From NCBI GenBank assembly GCA_045801465.1, contig JBJMSU010000250.1, forward strand, positions 1-20,621: 20,621 nucleotides of DNA, given 5' to 3'. The translations under genes and the position numbers were made by a program. A model generated the notes under the pieces. That model saw only the letters and a program-made list of their open reading frames with translations. It did not search any database and was not told where the DNA came from. Shown here piece after piece: positions 6,819 through 14,310 of this stretch. The DNA is from DATFWC01 sp045801465 (GTDB lineage: Bacteria; Pseudomonadota; Alphaproteobacteria; Rhizobiales; Xanthobacteraceae). Every line of letters starts with the position of its first letter. Position 1 is the first letter of the stretch.

Positions 6819-6886
6819 CAGTGCCCCTTTGAACCCGAAGTTCGCATCGGGGCACGGGCGTGCGAACTTCAGGTTCGCGGCACTAG
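6819..6886. repeat. Palindromic repeat, second of a tandem pair
   Basis: This element starts 15 bases after the first. Its left arm (6819-6846) contains GAACCCGAAGTTCGCA and its right arm (6861-6886) contains TGCGAACTTCAGGTTC and ends GGCACTAG. It shares the GAAGTTCGCA core and CACTAG end with its neighbour but differs in the sequence between them, so the two are related but diverged copies. Confidence 0.8.
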
Positions 6887-6983
6887 CTTGGCAGTTCCCT
6901 ATCGCCGCCGGCGCCGTCTCGCAAGGAGAGGAAGCTTCGCCGAACCGCGCTGGTCACGATCGTCGCTACGGCAGGTCGCGCCG

Positions 6984-7011
6984 TTGCAATTGCGGGTGCC
7001 GCCGCTATAGT
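6984..7011 (+). promoter_or_regulatory. Likely sigma-70 promoter for yajC-secD-secF
   Basis: TTGCAA (6984-6989) and TATAGT (7006-7011; 5 of 6 to the -10 consensus) are 16 bases apart, giving a leader of about 60 bases before the yajC ATG. This lies in the 362-base gap 6715-7076. Apart from the two palindromes and this promoter, I see nothing else in that gap. Confidence 0.45.
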
Positions 7012-7076
7012 CCGCGCCGATTTCGGGCGCCGGCCCGATCGCTTCGTAACGCCGGGCGAACCGACAAGAGGACCCG

Positions 7077-7412
7077 ATGCTGATCTCGCCCGCGTTCGCC
7101 CAGTTCGGTGGTGGGGGGCAGAGCGACATGTTGATGTCGTTGCTGCCGTTCATCTTGATTTTCGTCATCATGTATTTCCTGATCCTGCGGCCACAGCAGC
7201 GGCGGGTGAAGCAGCATCAGGACATGGTCAAGAATGTGCGGCGCGGCGACACTGTGGTCACCTCGGGCGGCCTCGTCGCCAAAGTCACCAAAGTGGTCGA
7301 CGAGGACAAGATCGAGATCGAGCTGGCGGACGGCGTGCGGGTCATGCAGATGCGGCAAATGGTGTCCGACGTGCGGGCCAAGGGCGAGCCGGCCAAGGAT
7401 GAAGCCGGCTAG
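7077..7412 (+). CDS. yajC: Preprotein translocase subunit YajC
   Basis: YajC is a small inner-membrane protein that associates with SecDF and the SecYEG channel. The 111-residue product has one transmembrane segment (about 17-38, SLLPFILIFVIMYFLILRPQ) ending in the family signature RPQQRR. A soluble C-terminal domain follows, with GDTVVTSGGLVAKVTKV and a Lys/Glu-rich tail. AAGAGGA precedes the ATG at good spacing. The gene is first in a tight yajC-secD-secF operon, 20 bases before secD. Confidence 0.96.
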   Translation: MLISPAFAQFGGGGQSDMLMSLLPFILIFVIMYFLILRPQQRRVKQHQDMVKNVRRGDTVVTSGGLVAKVTKVVDEDKIEIELADGVRVMQMRQMVSDVRAKGEPAKDEAG

Positions 7413-7432
7413 GACCCGGGCGGGACAGGCAC

Positions 7433-9031
7433 ATGCTCTATTTTTCACGCTGGAAGGCTGCGGCCATCGTTGCGACGGCGCTTCTCGTCTGCCTGTTCGC
7501 CGTGCCCAATTTCTTCTCCGAGCGCACGATCCAGAGCCTGCCCAAATGGGCGCAGCGACAGATCGTGCTGGGCCTCGACCTGCAGGGCGGATCGCACATC
7601 CTGCTCGAGGTCGACTCCGCCGCGGTGCGCAGGGAGAAGCTTCAGGGCCTGCTCGATGACGTGCGGCGCTCGCTACGCGAGGCGCGCATCCCCTATACCG
7701 GTCTCGCGGTGCGCGGCGACCAAGTCGAGGTCCGCGTCAGCGCCAACCAGCAGCAGGCGGTCGCCAAGCTGCGCGAGCTGTCGCAGCCGCTCGGCGGCCT
7801 GCTGAGCGCCACCGGCCAACGGACGCTCGACGTCAATGAACCCGGCGGCGGACTGATTCAGCTCCGTTTCACTGAAGCCGCCATCACCGAGCGTATTCGC
7901 CAGGCGGTCGAGCAGTCGATCCAGATCGTCGATCGCCGCGTCAACGAGCTCGGCACCGTCGAGCCGTCGATCCAGCGGCAGGGCGTCGACCGCATTCTCG
8001 TCCAGGTGCCCGGTCTGCAGGATCCGACCCGGCTGAAGGAGCTCCTGGGCAAGACCGCCAAGCTTACCTTCCGCCTGGTCGACGTGACCGCCTCGCTCGA
8101 GGACGCCCTGCAGGGCCGGCCGCCTCCTGACTCGGAGATTCTCTACGGGACCGCGAAGGAAGGAAAGCATCCCTACCTGATCAAGAAACAGATCATGGTG
8201 TCGGGCGAGGATCTCACCGACGCCCAGCCCGGCTTCGACCAGCGCACCAGCGAGCCGATCGTCACCTTCCGTTTCAACACGAACGGCGCCCGCCGCTTCG
8301 CCCAGGTGACGCAGGAGAATGTCGGCCGGCCGTTCGCCATCGTGCTCGACAACGAGGTCATCTCGGCGCCGGTGATCCGCGAGCCGATCCTCGGCGGATC
8401 GGGCCAGATCTCCGGCGGCTTCTCGGTCGAACAGGCGAACGATCTCGCCATCCTGCTGCGCGCCGGCGCCTTGCCGGCGCCGCTCACGATCATCGAGGAG
8501 CGCACCGTGGGCCCGGGCCTCGGCCAGGATTCGATCGCCAAGGGCAAGATCGCGTCCTATGTCGGCTCGCTCATGGTGGTCGTGTTCATGTTCGTGACCT
8601 ACGGGATATTCGGGCTGTTCGCCAACGTCGCGGTGGCCATCAACGTTGCCATGATCTTTGGCATCCTGTCGTTGCTGAGTGCGACGCTGACGCTGCCCGG
8701 TATTGCCGGCATCGTGCTCACCGTCGGCATCGCGGTCGACAGCAACGTGCTCATCTACGAGCGCATCCGCGAAGAGGTCCGCCACGGCAAGACCCCGATC
8801 ACCGCCATCGATGCCGGCTTCAGTCGCGCGCTCGCCACCATTCTCGATTCGAACATCACCACGTTCATCGCCGCCGCGGTCCTGTTCTTCATCGGCACCG
8901 GTCCGGTGCGCGGCTTTGCGGTGACGCTCGGCATCGGCATCATCACGACCGTGTTCACCGCCTTCACCTTGACGCGCCTGATCGTCGCCTGGTGGGTGCG
9001 GATGTGGCGGCCGCGAACCGTGCCGATCTGA
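7433..9031 (+). CDS. secD: Protein translocase subunit SecD
   Basis: SecD works with SecF in the inner membrane and uses the proton gradient to complete protein export on the periplasmic side. The 532-residue protein has a first transmembrane segment near 8-25, then the D1 motif LGLDLQGGSHILLEVD (about 46-61), a large periplasmic domain, and a C-terminal block of five membrane helices. The D4-type motif TVGIAVDSNVLIYERIRE (about 430-447) carries the conserved Asp. Length is normal for alphaproteobacterial SecD. The ATG is preceded by GGGACAGG. The 19-base gap to secF indicates co-transcription. Confidence 0.97.
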   Translation: MLYFSRWKAAAIVATALLVCLFAVPNFFSERTIQSLPKWAQRQIVLGLDLQGGSHILLEVDSAAVRREKLQGLLDDVRRSLREARIPYTGLAVRGDQVEVRVSANQQQAVAKLRELSQPLGGLLSATGQRTLDVNEPGGGLIQLRFTEAAITERIRQAVEQSIQIVDRRVNELGTVEPSIQRQGVDRILVQVPGLQDPTRLKELLGKTAKLTFRLVDVTASLEDALQGRPPPDSEILYGTAKEGKHPYLIKKQIMVSGEDLTDAQPGFDQRTSEPIVTFRFNTNGARRFAQVTQENVGRPFAIVLDNEVISAPVIREPILGGSGQISGGFSVEQANDLAILLRAGALPAPLTIIEERTVGPGLGQDSIAKGKIASYVGSLMVVVFMFVTYGIFGLFANVAVAINVAMIFGILSLLSATLTLPGIAGIVLTVGIAVDSNVLIYERIREEVRHGKTPITAIDAGFSRALATILDSNITTFIAAAVLFFIGTGPVRGFAVTLGIGIITTVFTAFTLTRLIVAWWVRMWRPRTVPI

Positions 9032-9050
9032 CCAGCGGGAGCGCCTCCTC

Positions 9051-10079
9051 GTGCTGTACCTGCTCGTTGCCGTCATCCTCGCCGTCCTCGCGGTCGTGTG
9101 CGCGCTGGTCGTTCTCGGCGTGATCCCGCACCTGCGGCTGGTGCCCGACGAGACCAAGTTCGACTTCATGCAGTTTCGCCGCATCAGCTTTCCGATCTCG
9201 GCGGCGCTCTCGGTCCTGGCGGTCTTTCTCTATTTCTATCATGGGCTCAATTTCGGCATCGACTTCGTCGGCGGCACATTGATGGAGGTCCAGGCGAAGG
9301 CGGGTGCGGCCGATCTCGCCAAGATGCGTTCGGCGCTCAACGGTCTCGGCCTGGGCGAGGTGCAGCTGCAGCAATTCGGCGGGCCGTCCGACGTCCTCAT
9401 CCGCATCTCGCAGCAGCCCGGCGGCGAAGAGGCGCAGCAGGCCGCCGTGCGCAAGGTTCGCGAGGCCCTGGGGGATGCGGTCGACTACCGCCGCGTCGAA
9501 GTCGTGGGTCCGCGCGTGTCCAACGAGCTGCTCGCCTACGGCACCATCGGCCTCATGCTCGCGATCGTGGCGATCCTGGTCTATCTCTGGTTCCGGTTCG
9601 AATGGCAGTTCGCGCTCGGCGCCATGATCGCCAACGTGCACGACCTGGTGCTCACCATCGGCTTCATGTCGATCACCCAGATCGATTTCGATCTTACCAG
9701 CATTGCGGCGTTGCTGACGATCCTCGGGTATTCGCTCAACGACACGGTCGTCATCTACGACCGCATCCGCGAGATGCTGCGGCGGTTCAAGCGCATGTCG
9801 ATGCCCGACCTCTTGAACATCTCGGTGAATTCGACGCTGTCGCGCTCGATCATCACGCACGTGACGGTGACGCTGGCATTGCTGGCGCTGCTCCTGTTCG
9901 GCGGCCAGGCGATCCACAGCTTCACCGCCACCATGATGTTCGGCGTCGTCCTGGTCGGCACCTATACGTCGATCTTCATTGCGGCCCCGATCCTCATCTA
10001 TCTCGGGGTTGGCACCAGCCGGCTGGCAACGGGCGAACCCGAGACCGAAAGCAAGGCCAAGACGAAGGCCAAGGCCTGA
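9051..10079 (+). CDS. secF: Protein translocase subunit SecF
   Basis: SecF is the partner of SecD. Core motifs are RRISFPISAALSVLAVFL (first canonical helix), GLNFGIDFVGGTLMEV (about 65-80), and ILGYSLNDTVVIYDRIRE (about 224-241) within the C-terminal helices. A short Lys/Ala-rich tail ends the protein. Start choice is uncertain: GTG 9051, with GGGAG 9 bases upstream, gives 342 residues and an extra hydrophobic helix (about 3-25) before LRLVPDETKF. GTG 9120 would give the shorter, textbook-like N-terminus but has no clear ribosome-binding site. I keep 9051. The usual following gene, a Mth938-domain protein, is absent. Confidence 0.94.
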   Translation: MLYLLVAVILAVLAVVCALVVLGVIPHLRLVPDETKFDFMQFRRISFPISAALSVLAVFLYFYHGLNFGIDFVGGTLMEVQAKAGAADLAKMRSALNGLGLGEVQLQQFGGPSDVLIRISQQPGGEEAQQAAVRKVREALGDAVDYRRVEVVGPRVSNELLAYGTIGLMLAIVAILVYLWFRFEWQFALGAMIANVHDLVLTIGFMSITQIDFDLTSIAALLTILGYSLNDTVVIYDRIREMLRRFKRMSMPDLLNISVNSTLSRSIITHVTVTLALLALLLFGGQAIHSFTATMMFGVVLVGTYTSIFIAAPILIYLGVGTSRLATGEPETESKAKTKAKA

Positions 10080-10196
10080 TCCGCGCGATCACGGTCCTGA
10101 CTGGTTCTTGCAGACTGACCGGCATCGAGGTTCCACGATTAACGTTCGATTTGCTGGGGCACGATAGAGTCCCAGCAACGGCCTGGAGGAGAGAAC

Positions 10197-11360
10197 ATGT
10201 ACGCGCATCCCGGCGTGAAGACGCAAGCGAGCCATCCGGTCCCGGAGACCATGAAGGCATGGGTCCTCGGTGATCCGGGTCAACTCACGCTGACGGAAAA
10301 GCCCGTGCCGGTGCCGGGGCGGGCGGAGGTGCTCGTCCGCATCGACGCGGTGGCGATCTGCGCGACCGATCTCGAGATCATTCATCACGGCCCGCCCGCG
10401 CTGATCCAGGGCGGAGAGCCGTTCAACAAGAACTTCACGCCGGGGCACGAGTATATGGGCACGGTCGTGGCGCTCGGACCGGGCGTCGACGAATACGCGA
10501 TCGGCGAGCGCGTGACCGTCGAGATCCATGCCGGGTGCGGCCAGTGCAAGCGCTGCCGCGACGGCATGTATACGTCGTGTCACAACTACGGGCTCAATTA
10601 CGGCGACAAGAACAAGGGCCACCGCGCCAACGGCTTCACCACCGACGGCGGCTTCGCCGAATACGCCGTCAACAACATCAACACGCTGGTGCATGTCGCC
10701 GACGAGATGTCGGACGAGGAGGCGACCCTCGTGGTGACGGCGGGTACCGCCATGTACGGCCTGACCGAGCTCGGCGGCTTGGTGGCGGGCGAGAGCGTCG
10801 TGGTGACGGGGCCGGGGCCGATCGGGCTCCTCGGCGTTGCAGTCGCCAAGGCGCTCGGCGCCGATCCCGTCATCCTCACCGGCACGCGCGACAATCGCCT
10901 CGCCATGGGCCTCGAGCTCGGGGCGGACTTCGTGGTCAATGCCCGCAAGGAGGATCCGGTCGCGGCGGTGCGCCGGCTCAACGGCGGCAAGGGCGTCGAC
11001 TACGTGGTGGAATGCTCGGGCGCCGCCAATGCCGTCAACGAAGCCGTGCAGATGGTCAACCGCGGCGGCAAGGTCTGTCTCGCCGCCTTCCCGCGCGAGC
11101 AGGTTCCGGTCGACGTCGCGCATATCGTCCGCAACAACATCTACATCTACGGCATCCGCGGCGAGGGCAGGAACGCGACGCATCGCGCCGAGGCATTCAT
11201 GCGGCAGAAACGGTTCGACGCCGCCAAGATCCACACGCATACCTTCGGCTTGGACGATCTGCCGACCGCGCTGCGCTACGCGCGCGAGCGGATCGACGAT
11301 GCCATCAAGGTGGTGGTCAAGATGCGCGGCAGCGCGGCGTCACGGATTGCCGCCGAGTAG
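10197..11360 (+). CDS. Zinc-dependent medium-chain dehydrogenase (sorbitol/threonine DH type)
   Basis: A 387-residue MDR-superfamily oxidoreductase, expected to oxidise a secondary alcohol or sugar with NAD(P)+ in the cytoplasm. Likely catalytic-zinc ligands are C55 (AICATD) with H84 and E85 (GHEYMG). Structural-zinc cysteines are C114, C117, C120 and C128 in CGQCKRCRDGMYTSC. The Rossmann loop is VTGPGPIGLLG (203-213). The second strand ends in ILTGTRDNRL with no acidic residue at its tip, which would fit NADP rather than NAD (inference). A strong GGAGGAG site precedes the ATG. The dehydratase begins 30 bases downstream, so the two are probably one operon. The substrate cannot be named; a polyol, aldose or related sugar is most likely given the neighbour. 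Confidence 0.9.
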   Translation: MYAHPGVKTQASHPVPETMKAWVLGDPGQLTLTEKPVPVPGRAEVLVRIDAVAICATDLEIIHHGPPALIQGGEPFNKNFTPGHEYMGTVVALGPGVDEYAIGERVTVEIHAGCGQCKRCRDGMYTSCHNYGLNYGDKNKGHRANGFTTDGGFAEYAVNNINTLVHVADEMSDEEATLVVTAGTAMYGLTELGGLVAGESVVVTGPGPIGLLGVAVAKALGADPVILTGTRDNRLAMGLELGADFVVNARKEDPVAAVRRLNGGKGVDYVVECSGAANAVNEAVQMVNRGGKVCLAAFPREQVPVDVAHIVRNNIYIYGIRGEGRNATHRAEAFMRQKRFDAAKIHTHTFGLDDLPTALRYARERIDDAIKVVVKMRGSAASRIAAE

Positions 11361-11390
11361 GGCTCGCGAGCTGACGTGCGCCGCCGCAAC

Positions 11391-13088
11391 ATGAACGAGA
11401 AGACGCGAGGCCTGGGTCGCGGGCTCACCAACTACGGCGACCGTGATTTTTCGGCCTATCTGCGCCGGTCCTTCGCCCGGTCGATGGGCTACTCGCGCGA
11501 CATGCTGAGCCGGCCCGTCGTCGGCATCGCCTATACGCCGAGCGGCTTCAACAACTGCCATCGCCATTTTCCCGAGCTGCTGGAGGCGGTGAAGCGTGGC
11601 GTGCTCTCGACGGGGGCGCTGCCGCTGGAGTTCCCCACCATCTCGCTCGGCGAAGTGTTCTTGAGCCCGACCAGCCTGCACTTTCGCAACCTCATGGCCA
11701 TGGACACCGAGGAGATGATCCGCGGCCAGCCCATGGACGCGGTGGTGCTGATGGGCGGCTGCGACAAGACGGTCCCGGCGCAGCTCATGGGCGCCGTCTC
11801 GGCCGCCCGGCCGGCGATCCAATTGGTCGGCGGGCCGATGATGACCGGCCGCCACCGCGGCGAGCGGCTCGGCGCCTGCACCGACTGCCGCCGCTTCTGG
11901 GCCAAGTTCCGCGCCGGCGATATCGACGACCAGGAAATCGAGGCGATCGAAAGCCGGCTGGCTACCACGACGGGGACTTGCGCCGTCATGGGCACCGCGT
12001 CGACCATGGCCTGCATTGCCGAGGCGCTGGGCATGACCTTGCCGGGCACGGCCGCGATCCCTGCCGTGCATGCCGATCGCCTGCGCGCCGCCGAGGCGAC
12101 CGGCATGGCGGCGGTGAAGCTGATCGGGTCCGACCTTTCCCCGGGCAAGATCATCACGGCGCAATCGGTCGAGAACGCGTTGCGCGTGCTCCTGGCGCTG
12201 GGCGGCTCCACCAACGCCATCATCCACCTCACCGCCATCGCCGGGCGCGCCGGCATCAAGGTGACGCTCGATCAACTCAACGCCTTGAGCGACACCACGC
12301 CGGTGCTGGTCAACCTCAAGCCGGTGGGCCAGCACTACATGGAGGATTTCTTCGCCGCGGGCGGAGTCGGCGCGGTGCTGCGGGAATTGAAGCCGCTGCT
12401 CCATCTCGACTGCATGACGGTGACCGGCGAAACGCTGCGTCAACGCCTCGATGCCGAGGCGGAGTATGTCGACCACGCGATCGTCGCCAAGCGTGACGCG
12501 CCGCTCGAGTCGCAAGGCGGCTTGGTCGCGCTGTTCGGGTCCCTCGCACCGCGCGGCGCCATCCTCAAGCGCTCCGCCGCCGATGCGCGCCTGTTCGAGC
12601 GGGAAGGGCGTGCCGTCGTGTTTGCCTCGCTCGAAGACTTGGCGAACCGTATCGACGATCCCGAGCTCGACGTGACGCAAGACGATTTCCTGGTGCTGCA
12701 GAATGCCGGCCCGCACAGCCCCTCCGGCATGCCGGAAGCCGGTTATCTGCCGATTCCGAAGAAGCTCGCTGCCAAGGGCGTCAAGGACATGGTGCGCATT
12801 TCCGATGCGCGCATGAGCGGCACCGCGTTCGGGACGATCATCCTTCATGTCACACCGGACGCGGCGTCGGGCGGGCCGCTCGCCATCGTGCGCAACGGCG
12901 ACCGCATCCGCCTGTCGGTGAAGGATCGCCGCATCGATCTCCAGGTAGACGAGACCGAGATGGCGCGCCGCCGCGCCGAGGCTCCGGCGCCGCCGCCGGC
13001 GCCGCGCCGCGGCTATGCGCGCCTGCACGCCGAGCACGTGCTCGGCGCCGACGAGGGCTGCGACTTCGACTTCATGCGCCCGGGGTGA
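11391..13088 (+). CDS. IlvD/Edd-family dehydratase (probable aldonate dehydratase)
   Basis: A 565-residue iron-sulfur dehydratase that would remove water from a dihydroxy-acid or sugar acid to give a 2-keto-3-deoxy product. Three Cys expected to hold the cluster are visible: C56 (FNNCHRHF), C124 (MGGCDKTVPAQLMG) and C197 (GTCAVMGTAST). The Mg-binding DK pair follows C124. The C-terminal ISDARMSGTAFG segment carries the catalytic serine region. The sequence looks more like sugar-acid dehydratases (arabinonate/xylonate type) than biosynthetic IlvD, and pairing with a dehydrogenase fits this. GTG 11376 is an alternative start; neither start has a strong ribosome site. The Pro/Ala stretch near the C-terminus (APAPPPAPRR) is unusual. 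The exact substrate is unknown. Confidence 0.9.
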   Translation: MNEKTRGLGRGLTNYGDRDFSAYLRRSFARSMGYSRDMLSRPVVGIAYTPSGFNNCHRHFPELLEAVKRGVLSTGALPLEFPTISLGEVFLSPTSLHFRNLMAMDTEEMIRGQPMDAVVLMGGCDKTVPAQLMGAVSAARPAIQLVGGPMMTGRHRGERLGACTDCRRFWAKFRAGDIDDQEIEAIESRLATTTGTCAVMGTASTMACIAEALGMTLPGTAAIPAVHADRLRAAEATGMAAVKLIGSDLSPGKIITAQSVENALRVLLALGGSTNAIIHLTAIAGRAGIKVTLDQLNALSDTTPVLVNLKPVGQHYMEDFFAAGGVGAVLRELKPLLHLDCMTVTGETLRQRLDAEAEYVDHAIVAKRDAPLESQGGLVALFGSLAPRGAILKRSAADARLFEREGRAVVFASLEDLANRIDDPELDVTQDDFLVLQNAGPHSPSGMPEAGYLPIPKKLAAKGVKDMVRISDARMSGTAFGTIILHVTPDAASGGPLAIVRNGDRIRLSVKDRRIDLQVDETEMARRRAEAPAPPPAPRRGYARLHAEHVLGADEGCDFDFMRPG

Positions 13089-13161
13089 TGACGACGAGCG
13101 CAAGCGCAACGCATACCTGCGTCTATCGCTTAGGCACGATGACTGCCAAGGACGCGGCGCG

Positions 13162-13276
13162 CTCCCTCTCCCCGTTGGGGAGAGGGTTGGGGTGAGGGGC
13201 GACTGACTCTCGACAGGTGCGTGCCCCCTCACCCGGATCGCTTCGCGATCCGACCTCTCCCCGCTGGGGAGAGGTG
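13162..13276. repeat. Compound palindromic repeat (CCCTCTCCCC type)
   Basis: Three hairpins are nested. CCCTCTCCCC (13164-13173) pairs perfectly with GGGGAGAGGG (13177-13186). CGGATCGC (13234-13241) pairs with GCGATCCG (13245-13252). ACCTCTCCCC (13253-13262) pairs with GGGGAGAGGT (13266-13275). The GGGTGAGGGGC near 13190-13200 also pairs with CCCCTCACCC near 13225-13234, so the whole element can fold as a branched structure. This is a familiar dispersed repeat in many proteobacteria. It fills the gap between the dehydratase and the next gene. Confidence 0.8.
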
Positions 13277-13353
13277 GAGCAAGCGGCTCGGCATCGTCTC
13301 CTTTTTTGCTGAGCGTATTCTGCGAAGCTTCGTGGGGCGATACTGTCCCGCCC

Positions 13354-14187
13354 ATGCAGGAGCCGTTCGATCACTGCGAGCAGGTGGTGCGCGAGACGGA
13401 CAAGGACCGTTTCCTCGCAACGTTGTTCGCGCCGGCCAATCGCCGCGGGCCGTTGTTTGCGCTCTATGCGTTCAACAGCGAGATCGCGCGGGTGCGCGAG
13501 GCGATCCGCGACCCAATGGCCGGCGAGGTTCGGCTGCAATGGTGGCGCGATGCGCTGGAGCGGCCCGGCTCCGGCGACGCGCGGGCGAACCCGATCGCGT
13601 CGGCGCTGCTCGACACCATCATCCGCTTTCGGCTCCCGATCCAATCGCTGATCGCCATCATCGAGGCACGGGAGTTCGACCTTTACCGCGATCCGATGCC
13701 CACGCTCGCCGCGCTCGAGGCCTATGCTGACAAGACCTCATCCACGCTCATCGATCTCGCCGCGACGATGCTTGGCGCGCGTGATTCCGACCTCGCGACT
13801 GCCGTGCGCCATGGCGGGCTGGCCTATGCCATCACCGGCCTGTTGCGCGCCTTCCCGCTGCACGCCGCGCGCGGACAGCTCTATGTGCCGTTGGAGATCC
13901 TGGAGCGGCATGGGGCAAAGCCTGAGGATATTTTCGCCGGTCGCGCCAGCCCGGAAGTTTCCGCCGCGCTTGCCGAGATGCGCCAGATTGCGCGCAGCCA
14001 TGACGATGCGTACGCGCAAGCGGCGCCCACGATCACGCCTGCGATTGCGCCGGCGTTCCTGCCGCTGGCGCTGGTCCCGCTTTATCTCCAGCGGCTGGAG
14101 CGCTTCGGTCAGCAACCGTTCCAGGTGGTCGACATGCCGCAATGGCGACGGCAATGGGCGCTGTGGCGTGCCGCCGGCCGCATGTAG
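13354..14187 (+). CDS. Squalene/phytoene-synthase-fold protein, NDUFAF6-like
   Basis: A 277-residue all-helical protein of the squalene/phytoene synthase superfamily. FALYAFNSEIARVREAI sits where true synthases carry their first Asp-rich motif, and it lacks the DDxxD-like acids. GEVRLQWWRDAL follows, and EFDLYRDP marks the second motif position (DLYRD). A later segment, GGLAYAITGLLRAFP, is also family-typical. In Alphaproteobacteria this gene, next to secDF, is the relative of the mitochondrial complex I assembly factor NDUFAF6, so a role in respiratory complex assembly is more likely than carotenoid synthesis. ATG 13354 (MQEPFDHC) is chosen because homologues begin near here; the upstream extension runs toward the repeat. 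Automatic annotation will probably say phytoene synthase. Confidence 0.87.
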   Translation: MQEPFDHCEQVVRETDKDRFLATLFAPANRRGPLFALYAFNSEIARVREAIRDPMAGEVRLQWWRDALERPGSGDARANPIASALLDTIIRFRLPIQSLIAIIEAREFDLYRDPMPTLAALEAYADKTSSTLIDLAATMLGARDSDLATAVRHGGLAYAITGLLRAFPLHAARGQLYVPLEILERHGAKPEDIFAGRASPEVSAALAEMRQIARSHDDAYAQAAPTITPAIAPAFLPLALVPLYLQRLERFGQQPFQVVDMPQWRRQWALWRAAGRM

Positions 14188-14200
14188 TCCTTGTTCGGTC

Positions 14201-14303
14201 GTCATCACCGGGCCGGCGCCAAGCGCCGAGACCCGGTGATCTCGCTGAGGGACGCACAGCCGTGCCTCACTAAACGGGATGGCCGGGACAAGAGCCCGGC
14301 CAT
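14201..14303. repeat. Two adjacent hairpins between convergent genes (REP-like)
   Basis: ATCACCGGG (14204-14212) pairs with CCCGGTGAT (14232-14240), and ATGGCCGGG (14279-14287) pairs with CCCGGCCAT (14295-14303). Both have the GTCATxxCCGGG character of dispersed repeats common in Bradyrhizobium relatives. They sit between the ends of the NDUFAF6-like gene and trmFO and may stop transcription from both sides. Confidence 0.7.
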
Positions 14304-14310
14304 GACAACG

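Noticed and set aside
6887..7076. Possible small RNA or riboswitch upstream of yajC
   Set aside because: Apart from a promoter-like pair there is no conserved aptamer pattern or terminator that I can point to.
7673..9184. 503-codon open frame on the minus strand
   Set aside because: Antisense to secD/secF with repetitive Asp/Arg/Gly/His content, typical of a shadow frame.
11340..13355. 671-codon open frame on the minus strand
   Set aside because: It lies antisense to the dehydratase, has low-complexity His/Arg/Asp-rich composition and no family likeness. It is a by-product of high-G+C codon use.
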